64,000 nucleotides of DNA from Ancylostoma caninum. Taxonomy: Eukaryota > Nematoda > Chromadorea > Rhabditida > Ancylostomatidae. A model generated the notes under the pieces. The model was not told the origin of the DNA, did not search any database, and saw only the letters and a list, made by a program, of their open reading frames with translations. Made by a program: the position numbers and the translations under genes. Below, piece by piece: positions 20,609-31,606 of this stretch. Within the stretch, counting starts at the first letter, position 1; each line of letters opens with the position of its first letter. Location: assembly GCA_037903475.1 (NCBI GenBank), contig JBAJFG010000492.1, positions 3,162,001-3,226,000 on the forward strand, written 5' to 3'.

Positions 20609-22190
20609 CAGTAGCGAGCAAGAAAAGTGTAGAATTCGGTTTTTCTTTCATAACTTCTTTCAAGGTAAAGCGTTGAAGTTGAAATTATCAAAGCAGTAAT
20701 TTATGTACACAAGCAAAAAAAAAAGCGGGTAAAAGCTCCCTCTCTCCCCCTCCTATGTCGTTGGGTACTTTTCTCAAGAAAAAAAAATTATTCACAGTGA
20801 TCGAAATCTGTGAGTGATTTAGTAGCATCCACAATGTCTCGTATAATGAAGTTTTTAAGTGGAATCTGAATTTAAGTCAAGTAATTCGCAGTAGAATACT
20901 CTTACTTTTGCTAGAAAATGAGTGTGTGCTGACCACTATCTGATATCCATCATGCTTACTTGAGGTGAATTTAATAACCATTCTCTATGGACGCTTCTTC
21001 GCTCTGGATCACTCTTCTGCTCTGTCCAGGAGGAGACGCTGCTATTGGCGATAACAAACTTTGAGCATACGTGCTCCGTTGTTATACGAATCCTTGCTCC
21101 TTCGAACAATCCAAATATTCTGACTGGTTGCAATGCAGCCAGGGGTGTACATCATGCACACCACGAAGAAGGAGATTTGTATTTTCTCCTTGCTCGAGAA
21201 AGAGGCTATCTTGAGGGCTTAATGAAGAAAATAAAAGGTTTTCCATAGATTTTCTATAAGCTGCCTTGTACATATATTGTGATCCATTGTGCGTCGGATT
21301 TGATGAATTTGGTCAAGCTTAAATACAGTGGATTTCAAGAGAAACCATAGCACCTTGCTACCGTAACTTGGTTCTATAAGAATCAATTCATTTTTATTAT
21401 TTCAGTCAATTCAGTTCGAGTTCGATGAGGTGGCCTGAGTAGGACATTTTCAGAAAGACAATCTCCAGATGGATCCTGAAATCTAATGGAGCATAAGCAG
21501 ACGAATATGCTAGTTCTAAGTACATAGCAGCCGACAAGCATTCTCCCTGTTTCGGTGAACTCGAAGCGCCATGAAAAGCCACATATACAGCAAAATTGAG
21601 AAACCGTGGAGCATCTTTATGCAATTGAGATAGTGTCTTCCTAGCGTCTTCTTAATATCTAAAACCCCTTCTCTCTGATGTGCACCTCTGGCTGCATCGC
21701 ATCTTTCTGGACATTGGGGTGTTCGAAGGAGCGATGGAGTGTATAATAGAATATCACGCTCAGTCAAGATTGTGGTATCTCTTGCAGCCGTTTTGCTTCC
21801 TACTACTGGGCTAGAGAGACAGAAACGTCAGTAGAGGGTCTCTGCTGAATTGACTTCTGATAAGCTCTGTAGATGTCAACTATGTAGTGATGATCGCACA
21901 CACACTTTCTGGGAAAAATAAGTTAATTCTGCCACACAAAATTGATTTGTTCAGTTTCCACCAAAAGCATTCGTTCTATGAGAGACCGCGGATGTCAACA
22001 AATCACGGATTTCGACCTCCGCAAAAAAAAAATCCTCTTGAGAAAACTGATCGAGAGAATGCGGATTCATCATTTGCTTCCATTACGCACGAGATCTTAA
22101 ATCGCCTCAAAAATTTGGGTTTCTACGCTCTGCCTTGAAAGAAGTCATGGACGGAAAAGCGAAAAATGCAATCTTCTTCGCTCGCTATTG
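20609..22190. mobile_element. Tc1/mariner-type transposon, copy B (decayed)
   Basis: Same family as copy A at 2562. The left end starts CAGTAGCGAGCAAGAAAAGT. The right end is the complement of CAATAGCGAGCGAAGAAGAT and is followed by TA (22191). The subterminal CTTCTTTCAAGG is shared, and the interior aligns along its length (ATGTCTCGTATAATGAAG here, ATGTCTCATAAAATGAAG in A). 1582 bp. The ends have diverged more than in A and the left TA is lost. No intact frame. Confidence 0.75.
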
Positions 22191-22640
22191 TACGGAGGTT
22201 ATCATTTGGTTAGCTCGCGGGTCAGGACGAATAGAGCACGAAATTGTTGGTTAAATTTGCTGTCCCATCGGATCAATGTCAAACAACAGAAGAACATGAG
22301 ATTGACTTTTCAGGGAAAGCTCAACAAATTGCATGCAACTGCCCGACAGTCAAATTAAAGAACTCAAATACTATACCAATCACCTCACGGCTACAGCACG
22401 ACTTCATTTCAGGAGATACTAACGAATATTAGCCACTTTCTGAAATATTTCCCGAAACGTAATGGAAAGCATATTGAATGTAACTACAATGAGTAAATAA
22501 ATTGAAGGCGGAAGGTCATTTAGTCTCTTGCTGACAGGCAACAAATGTAAAGCTGATTTTCAAAAACGTCATGATATAACAAAAAATCCTCTTGTATAAA
22601 TCATGATAGTGCAACAAAATTTTCTAGAGCACAGGCGTCG
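22191..22640. other. no assignable gene
   Basis: Nothing recognisable on either strand. Confidence 0.35.
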
Positions 22641-24055
22641 AGGGGACTAGCACGCAATCACATGCGTTCACCGTGGGGCTCAGTTATAGACTGTGCCTCG
22701 AGAAGATGCGCAGCTGAAGGGGCTTTCGGCCGATGTTTCGTCATAGGTGCATAGACGTAGTGGGTGCATTCGCGATTTCGCGGTGGGACCAGCAGCTAGC
22801 GGTCTCGAGCTCTCCGGGCGAGACAGTGTTTACAACGACTTGACGATGTGTAGCAGCAATGTACGGAGCAGAGTCGCCCCTCTGTTGGGGCTTTGATATT
22901 GTCTCCATTCGATCGTGGAACGCTGGACAATAACCACTTCGAAAGGATGTGTGCATGCTGTGGAGGTCGTAGCGTTAGGATTCACTCGCTTTCCTCACTT
23001 GGGATCAGTGAGATCGCCATGGAGATTATGCAACTTGAGGATCCGTCTGTTTTTAGGAAGAGCAGTAATCAAATACGCAGGACGAACGAACGAACGCGTC
23101 ATTATAAGCTGTTTTGACATCTTCTGAAACCAGTTATGCAATTGATCAAACTTTCTAAATATTTCCAGAGTTTCTTCCATTGCTTCTGAAATTTACAAAA
23201 AGTGCGGGTGCTTTGATAACGGACGGATGTGCCGGGGCCCCGTAGTTCAGAAAAACATCAGGATGGGCGTCCACCAATCGAGAAAGGGTCCGCTGTGGCC
23301 CAATAGTGGAGAAAACGCCAGGATATGGGTCCATCGATGGAGATTGGGTCTGCTCTGGCTCAGTAGTGGGAGGAACGCCAGGATACAGATCCATGAATGG
23401 AGAAGTGGTCTTCCGCGTCCCAATAGTGGGGAAAGCGCCAGGATACGGGTCCACACAGATGGAGAATGGGTCTGCCGTGGCCCAATAATGGGGAAAACAT
23501 CAAGATGCACGTCTATCGGTGGAGTAGGTGCACGCTGCGCACTCATTTGTGTCTCAGTCGACCACCTCTTCTTCCTCCCTGTATATTGAAGCGGAAGCTC
23601 ACCAACTGGACTATCTCAGCAACGTGAAGCTTGAATCATGTAAGGTGATCATTGGTTACACTGTATTGTTCACAACTACTGAAGCCATGTGAAAAATACT
23701 CCTGCGCGAAGTTGGCAATGACCGCTCATAATCCATAGGCTTGTAAGAAATGCGACAAAAAAAAGAGTAGGTAGTATCATTGCATTGGAAATTCCTTCAC
23801 ATATAGATGCGTGATGAACAATTTGTAAGCAAAGCCAGGACCGCAAGAAGACTCGAAGTCCGACGTTGGCGAGGCGGCTAGACCCGTAGAATATACGCAA
23901 CTCATGAGAAGGATTTCGTACTTGAGATCAGTTAATGATTAGTATTGCTTATTGTAAATTTTCTAAGCATTTCGCACGTGTGAAGCTTCTGCACATACCT
24001 CAAGTGGCTGCCCACCCCACTTTCTAGCGTCCCGAAGGGGCGCTGGTCACAAATA
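22640..24055. mobile_element. repeat element with 60-bp minisatellite core, copy 1
   Basis: Shares several separate blocks, in inverted orientation, with 55785-56770: a left block with GACAGTGTTTACAACGACTT and GTACGGAGCAGAG, the minisatellite core, and a right block with CTCATGAGAAGGATTTCGTA and the hairpin CTAGCGTCCC-GAAG-GGGGCGCTGG (about 24025-24048). The outer left limit is uncertain. No transposase frame is visible. Confidence 0.6.
23251..23550. repeat. 60-bp minisatellite, about five units
   Basis: Units start near 23251, 23312, 23371, 23431 and 23494 with AAAACGCCAGGATAYGGGTC and share GGTCTGC.GTGGCCCAATAGTGG. Because 60 is a multiple of three, frames stay open on both strands (23155-23454 -, 23227-23589 +). 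I treat these as repeat artefacts. Confidence 0.85.
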
Positions 24056-24059
24056 ACAA

Positions 24060-25220
24060 GCGAGAAGAAAATAGCATTAGGATTATTGAGATGATGCATA
24101 GTAATGAGGCATTTTTTGCGAATTCTTTTCTCGATAAAAATGATGCCTTTTGAATGTTTTTTTTCGTGAGAACAATCCTCTTTTTTTACTCATCAAAGTT
24201 ACTATTGAAAATCGCACTCACGTCGGCCATAATATGCGCTATTACTTAGGGAAAGCATAGCATGCAGCTCGTTCATTTTGTGATCTCAGCGAACCTTTTG
24301 GCGAAGGAATAATCAGCAAAGAAGAAAGACAAGTTGAAAAATGATCTATATTCATAAGATACGAGCTTTAGAGATGAAGAATGAAGAGGTCACGCATCAA
24401 TTTTTAAGCCCCAGTAATTTTGGGAAGACGATGAAAGCTTTACAACTAGAATGCTGGTCGATGATTTCAATATGAACTTTTCAACCATCGTTTTTCCTCT
24501 CAAAATTTCCGAGAAGCATTGAAATTGGCTGATCGGGGCTCCACGAAGCCGGAGACAGGGAAGCTGGTCGTGTTGGAATTCCTACCAAATTGCAGTAAAA
24601 CGACCAGGCTTCTTTTCTGAAGAATCTCGATTGTAGAATTTCCTTCCCGTCATCGGTTGCAAGAACTTCCGAGTTGGTGGAATTCAATTGTCGAACTTTT
24701 CACTCTACATCTCTGAGGCCTATCCTAATTTATTTAGTATTTTTAACACGGCTGTGCTGGTTTTTCTTTCGGCCGAAATTTCGTTGAAATAGATGACTGT
24801 TATGCACTCCAACGTTTTCCGAAGTCTGAGAAAAAACAATTTGGGAAGTGCTGAGTTTCAACGAGAAAAGTAGTCGCAAAAAAAGGCGCACCAGCCTGAT
24901 GCAGCACGACAACTTCAACTAGTGAAATATTCCTGAATATTGCGGACCACCCCATACTATCCCTTACACGTTGAGGAGTTCCTATAATACTGCTTCCATT
25001 TGACCACTATCAGTGCTGTTTTCTCTTATAAATTGCTAAAGGCGTGTAATAATCTGATAGGAGTAAGCCTATGAGCAGCCTGGATCACATGCCTGCTTGT
25101 TTACGGTCCTGACTTATGCCTTACTCCTTCAGAATTGCTAACGAATGAAGATTAGTATCCAAATTTTTTTCTATCTGCGAGTGGCCTACACAAAAAAATG
25201 AATAAACCGACATGTACAGT
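24060..25220. other. no assignable gene
   Basis: AT-rich. Frames at 24481-24687 and 24730-24918 on the - strand have no recognisable family. Confidence 0.35.
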
Positions 25221-25226
25221 CCAGTA

Positions 25227-26013
25227 CAGGCGACCTCATATTTAGCACGCTGCTAATTTTGGGCGATCAAGTGATGAAAATACAAAAACTGTATTTCAAA
25301 CTTGGATAGGCTACCAGGACCGCACTCGAGAATGTTATAAGGCATAAAATTCTCTCTCTAACCTCTACTCTCTTCCACAAGAAAATGTTCTGAAGAGATT
25401 TGCACTCATTCTTTGCATTTGGAGCCGAACATGCAGTACGCGTTTAGCTATACTAGTTTTGAGCACAACTTTTCATCTCACAAAAGAACACGGGCCGTGC
25501 ACATAGCTAAAAAATTATTTTAAAAAAAGTATTCATGGTGGTAAAAAAAAGAAAACATGTATTTTGGCTGGGGATTTTCCTTGGATTTGCGCTACCGACA
25601 GGCGTTTAGGTACGTACTCCCGGGAAAATCCCAAAGCTTGCTTTATTTTTGAGATTCAATAAAATGAAATTCTCGTCAAATTTGATGGCTCGGTTCTGTT
25701 AGAGGCTCCAGCTGGTACGAAGAGTTCGCTGTCAGCGTTCATGGCAAAATGTTAAGCAGAAAAGTGCCTAATTAACCATTTCACTTCTCTCCATGAGTAG
25801 ATGTAAAAATTTTATCCCTTTAAAGAAAACCAACAAAATTGAAATTTTATTTTTTATTCCAGTTCCAACTGAATCTGTGCCAATGGTAAGCAGGAGGAAG
25901 GAAGCCTCTATACAGCCTCAACACATACTCGATTGCTGATACTTGGGCTGAGATATGCAAAAAAAAATCTGTGGTCCAAAGTCGTGGATGTGCTAAATAT
26001 GTGGCCGCCGCTG
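25227..26013. mobile_element. 0.8-kb TIR element, Tc1/mariner type, copy D
   Basis: Starts CAGGCGACCTCATATTTAGC and ends, as reverse complement, CAGCGGCGGCCACATATTTA, with TA at 25225-25226 and 26014-26015. 787 bp. The interior aligns with copy C (18877) through most of its length. No transposase text. Confidence 0.75.
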
Positions 26014-26015
26014 TA

Positions 26016-28810
26016 TGTACATACATAGATATGTATAGAATCATGAAAATTCTATCTTACTTCTGTCGTTCATCGACGACTAATACTAACGAGGTTCGTT
26101 GTTCTGGCTAAGCCCTTCATCCCTGTCAACATGACCGCAATTACGAGTTCATACATCGGCGAACACAGAGTTCTTGTTGCTCTCACGACGACATATTCCT
26201 AACATCATCTCTCATCGCATAAGTCCGCTCCGTGGTTCAGATAGTGCAGAAGAGGAACGTAGACAAAAGGCGGATCAACCGAATACCGTGCATGAGTTCA
26301 CTGATGCTGCCAACAAAACAGCCCTTACAAACAGCATAATATTTCTGTAGATAAAGGTATTAATTGGTCTGAGAAACAGCCGATCCCTGGAAGGTCTATT
26401 CACGCAGTTGAGCCCTTTGGAACTAATGAATTAGTTCGCCGAACAAGCTGAGCTTCTCAGCAGAGTAGTATTTTGCTTTAGCACGATGACACAAATATGT
26501 CCATACCTCCATTTCCTGGAAGGGTTCTTTCGAATCCTCGTCCGTCCGAACTGCTGGCGTCCACTTTGAACTGACGATATTTGTTGGACGCAGAAGTTCA
26601 GAGTACATTTGTCGCCAGGCCTTAACACGCTAGTAACAATACGGTTCAATTTATTCAATTTATTTCTGCTTTGTTACGAAACTGCAGGCAACAACTTGAT
26701 CTTTGGGTAGTAGCTATAGTGCTATTTTTCACCGAAACAAACATGATTTTTCTCCACACCTTGTCTCGTGTATAAGCAGATATTCAATTTTTCCTTATTA
26801 TGAACGATTTAGCACTTAAGCGGTAAGAGATCGTACGCCAATGAATGCATATTTTATTATGTTCGTTACGAAAACCAAAAATATCCTACATAACCAGCCC
26901 ATTAAACGAATGACTGTTGTTAGGCTAGGCGACCAGTCGAGGAATTATGAGCTTGTTCCGAGTTAGTTAGGCATGACGTCAACATAAAACTTCATTGCTA
27001 CAAATTCCAACGACATTTCGCTCACCTTTGCATCCCATCGTTTCCCCCACCGAATACTCGCTCGTCGCAGCTCATCAGGAAGCGCTCGCTTACCCCAGAA
27101 TCGACTCGAAGCCATAATTTTGTTTTTAATCACCGGTTCTGAGTCGAGTGGGTCCTGAGAGGAAATGATGTAGTCGACTCAATAATGCTATGAATAGCAG
27201 ATGACAGGTACTAAAATACAAAAGTGCAGTATGCATCAGCTGAACTTTGCTTGTCGCTTCAGAAGGAGGAAATGGGTCTGACGTGATAGATTTCAAAGAC
27301 CTCGATTTTACAATCATCACGGGTACAATCCATGTGTTTTGTTGCATGCAATTCCGTTAAGGTAGTTTCGGTTTGCTACAACCTTATATCGACTTAAGGT
27401 TTGAGAGAGCTTCTATATGTACAGAAGTAATGGATGATATTAGTAACGGATATGAATTGCATTGCTCATTCCGGAACGAGCTACAAAATTTGAAAAGGCG
27501 TAGGTGTTGGTATATACTTCCTAGAGGACAACTTTATACGGCTTTTTGATGAGAAACCTCTGAGGTGCACGAAATTTTATGAAATGAGGCCTGTCTCTAA
27601 GGACATTACTAGTTCCAGGAACCCCACGTTGATGAAGAGAATGCTTCACGTGTTAATTCGTGTTCATGGGTTCAAATCATCGATACGTAGGTAAACGGAT
27701 ACCACTCGGCTCGAAGTCTCAGGACTCAACCTCTGACTGTCCGTTAGTATTATTAACACTGTAAATATTCATGTGTTCGTGATGAGGTGGCAATTGAATG
27801 AATTAGGTCTGAAAAAAGCGTTAACCGCCGAAAACTGACGAACAGAGGAGTTGCAGTCTTAATTTCTTTAGCCGAGGAAGTGAAATAAACCTCAGAACAT
27901 GTACTATTGAGAAAATGTCCGAAAGAAAATTGTTCTGAGGCACTCCTCCAATTTTCAAGCACCGCGTTTAACACAAATCATGGCAAAGCCTTCTTCAGTA
28001 CAGAAATACTGACCCAAAGAGAACCCTGCTCACTATTTTCGAGTTGTTGACAGCCATCAAACTTTTTAGAAACGCTGTACGGGGCAAAGGACATACCCGC
28101 TGATTGACTACGCATCGTTAATCCTCATTTTGGGCCCTAATTTTGTCGCCTGTCCTCAATTTTCAGATGAATTCAAGAAGAAAAACGCTTTCTTATTAAG
28201 CTTTCTTCCAAAATGATAAAAACGCTCGGAGACTCCAGGAAACGGGGATTGCAAACGTTTTGACAAATTTCAGTAGCGTACCATACCATATGTACTACTT
28301 CAGCATATTCATTTATCCAGAATTATCAAGGAATCTCGAAGCTGGAGATATCCTTTGGTCATGCCTTGAATGCAAACTTAGCTCCTACTACCGTTTGAAT
28401 GAAAATAATAGTTTACCCGTAGCAGTATTATCAGAAAGCACATTTCGAGGAGTGTGTGGTGGTTGTGTATTATGCTGAGTAGGTCCGTACTTCCTTGTAC
28501 GGCTTCTTCCTACGCCTGAGTCCTTGAATTTCTTCTATGTGTTCATCAGAACACTGAAGCGGTCGTCCTTCTGACATCATTCAACTTACAAAGAAAGGAT
28601 ACATGCTCCAAATGACCATTCTCAATGGATAAGTTTTGTCAAATGCAGTGTGTAACACTGATCTCGAAAACCCAATTTTCTTGCGGGGCCTCTATGTAGT
28701 GAGTCAGCGTATTTTTAACGCATACATTCAACATTAGCTACTACCTCGATTTAAAATTGGACGTGAGGAGCGTACCCAATCTCAGTTCAAAAAAATATGT
28801 AAGTCAATTT
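26016..28810. other. no assignable gene
   Basis: About 2.8 kb with short scattered frames on both strands. I recognise no domain, RNA gene or repeat. Confidence 0.35.
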
Positions 28811-28814
28811 ACAG

Positions 28815-28925
28815 AAGAGCACGAGAGATTTTGGAGAACAGATCCGAGATCAGCTCTGAAAATTGTATCGCAGTGCATTACCTATCGCAATAATGGCCGC
28901 TTTGATGAGTTATCGCTCTTGCTAG
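28815..28925 (+). CDS. candidate exon, unknown protein
   Basis: Open between TTTACAG and TAG/GTATCA, 111 nt. The text is hydrophilic and gene-like (EEHERFWRTDPRSALKIVSQ). No family recognised. Confidence 0.25.
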
Positions 28926-29143
28926 GTATCACATTTTGCAACATTCATTCGATTACCGCTCTATGAAGAACTGATATATGTGGACTCAGACGACTAGAAT
29001 AACGTTCATAACTTCCCTCACAATACATATTACCAGAATCTGAAGAGGATCTGGTATTCAGCGGCTTCAAATTCATCAAATGAATGACGCAGAAGGTCAT
29101 TGTTATCTGGCATCTTCCTCTTAAAATCATACGTGGCGAATAC

Positions 29144-29339
29144 CTGGCATTCGCATAGATAACCCGGTGTAGTCGTCCTCAAAGAATGAGCTTCAAAATC
29201 TTCTACTGTATTATTCCAAGGAGTCACATACAGGATGACATGAAACTCTCTGGCCGGCATTGGAGTGCTACCAAAACTTTGACTGATAAGTCGTGTTAAT
29301 AGGGCACGTGTCACCAGAAGCACTAGCAGCAAAAATATA
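29144..29339 (-). CDS. candidate exon, possibly secreted or membrane protein
   Basis: On the - strand, open from an ACCCAG acceptor (before 29339) to a TGCCAG/GTATTC donor (29144). It opens with a leucine-rich hydrophobic run (FLLLVLLVTRALLTRL), then PAREFHVILYVTPWNN and a Cys pair (LCEC). VTPWNN resembles a short motif of CHID1-like glycosyl hydrolase 18 proteins, but the following residues do not fit, so I do not name it. The frame stays open past the donor to about 29030. Confidence 0.3.
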
Positions 29340-29399
29340 CTGGGTCAATCAAGAGCTCTCTTTTCTGTAGCTGCAATAGAGGCAAAAATGTTTCAAGGC

Positions 29400-29657
29400 G
29401 GAATTACGCTTGGACGTGAGCCCCCTGACATCTCTTCTATAGCTTATGCAAAGGAGGTTCTCAGAGAAGAAGCAGTGTCATTGACCTTGATAGGGCATTG
29501 AATTCTAGAATCCTTGAAGTTAATGACCAACGATATCAAGCTCAGACTGTTAGGAAGTTGCGAATGAAATGGGTGAATAGGTGCGCACTCAGCTTTGAAG
29601 CGATTCCAAGAAATATGTACAAAGGATTTCATTGTGCTGGAAGATTAATTGCTTAGA
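29400..29657 (+). pseudogene. coding-like segment broken by a frame change, unknown
   Basis: Two overlapping frames look coding in turn: GGITLGREPPDISSIAYAKE ending in a stop near 29501, then ALNSRILEVNDQRYQAQTVR running to TAG near 29655. The switch between them suggests a frameshifted copy of something. No family recognised. Confidence 0.25.
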
Positions 29658-29659
29658 GT

Positions 29660-31005
29660 CGAAACCTTGGAGTTATGCCATCACTCTCTCCCCTACGGTT
29701 ATTATAACAGAACCACGCCGCCAACCTTTGCCCTAGATTCAACAAAAACGAGAAAAAAAAACTAACAGAAAACGGAGTCTTTGTGTTCTGGCTACTCACT
29801 GCTTTGATCTGATTACCAGTGCGTGTCCTTCAAAGCTTTGGCAGCACTTGAAACTTGTCCGGAGACTTCTGGTTCATCCAATATATTACAGTTGTGATGA
29901 ATGTTTCCTAACGATCTCATAAAAGTCACGAAAAGGCAGTAGTACTGCGACATCCTACCTAGAAACGACTTCCGCGTCTTGCGGGAGAGCCAGATATTAC
30001 AAATTTGTAGGGCGTCTTGTAACTACGAAAAACGTTCACTATGAGCAAGCAGTGGGATACAAATTGTGAAATGGTGTTTTCAGAAAAGTGGTGCATCAAA
30101 GCGCAATGCAAGCTTCAACTCACCTCAGAGATCCTCGTATTAACCACAATTCCGCGTGTTTCGCATTCAGTCTGTAATTTTGGTAACTTTAAGATCTGTG
30201 AAGAAATTTACTACGGAAAAGACCACCCGGGCTGGTGTAACTACGTTATCATGTCAATATCATTTGAATAAGGGAAATTTTCATTGTCATTATTTTAGTT
30301 ATCTTCAGCGGATTCCATTAGATTTTGCAGTGTTGACATTGACATTCCAGGCTTCGAGGGCAATGTATAAAATACTGCAACAACAAAGCTCGTGGTTTCG
30401 TCTTAGCTATTTTCGCCAGCTCGACACTTCTTCCCTCATGTCGATCGTGACAGTGCAGTCAATACCGGTAAATAGCCGGCTCAATACTCGCTGGTCACCT
30501 GAGAGCTGCCGTCAGGAACCAAGAAGTTGGTGATCAGTTACTATCGTCATTATTCCGTATTTCAATAAATTATCATAATTTCAAGTTTCTCCATAACAAT
30601 AAAGCAATCGCGATTCCGAGAGGAATTCAAGGTGAGCGTTAGAGCTACCACAACTAGTTCATAACAAGTGAACGAAACAAATAGCAAGCTGTTTATACTA
30701 AACCATTTCATAACAAAACAACAAAAGTGATGGTTTGAGTTTGACGTCGCCTTGAAAAAAGTTTTGATTTTATTAACAATTGGTCTCACACAAACGTGCG
30801 TGGGGATATAGGATTAAACGGAGTATCCTTGAAATCTCAGACAATGCTCTACAGGTGGCCCGAAAGTACAACAGCGGGACTAAGTCCGCATACTTACGAT
30901 AACAAAAACAAGTTATGTACTTATACGACAGAGCTTCTAACGTGATTTGAAACAACCATTTAACATTCATAAATATTGCCCTGAACAATTCTGAGAACCT
31001 CAACC
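29660..31005. other. no assignable gene
   Basis: Short frames only (for example 30156-30533 +), with no domain or splice pattern I trust. Confidence 0.35.
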
Positions 31006-31009
31006 TTAA

Positions 31010-31602
31010 CCCATTGACGACCGCGCGGCTCACCGGTGAGCGGCCTCCTTCTAATCAATTAATGGGCCTAATTTTCAAAAATTGCAGAATTTTCGTATAG
31101 AATGAGTACAGTAGTCCCGAACACTGTCTTAAACAACTATGGCTCTAGGAAGACTTCTTTTTTTCTGACAATTCCAGTAGAAAGGGTGAGATTTCGAAAT
31201 TGAGAAAAACTGCTCTACATTTCTTGTAAAGTGGATGGAAACCATCCGTGTAAAAGCCACGTTTTCTACATGGAAACATTCGCTACATCTCTCACTTTGT
31301 CAGGTTAGAGCGACACGGACGTCTATACTCTCGATATACTTCCCTATAGTACACAAAACACTTTCTAGAAAGTTCTTTCGGCCCTAAAGAACGTAAGAAA
31401 CGTTAAGATTCTCCCTGTTTTTGGTTTAGCGACCCTAGTAACCTTCCAGAACTAGATTCAGAATTATTTCTGCAAAGTATCCATTTTACTTCCAATTCAC
31501 TCACCATAACAGCGTCGAACTACATATGTGGGCGCCGCGCTGTTGCAAAGGGCGTTGGTCGCACGCGCCAAACACGCAAAAATAGGCGCGGTCGTCAGTG
31601 GG
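31010..31602. mobile_element. piggyBac-type MITE
   Basis: Terminal inverted repeats CCCATTGACGACCGCGC and CCCACTGACGACCGCGCC lie directly inside TTAA at 31006-31009 and 31603-31606. TTAA target duplication with CCC ends is the piggyBac signature. 593 bp with no frame of note, so it is non-autonomous. GC-rich ends surround an AT-rich interior. Confidence 0.8.
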
Positions 31603-31606
31603 TTAA

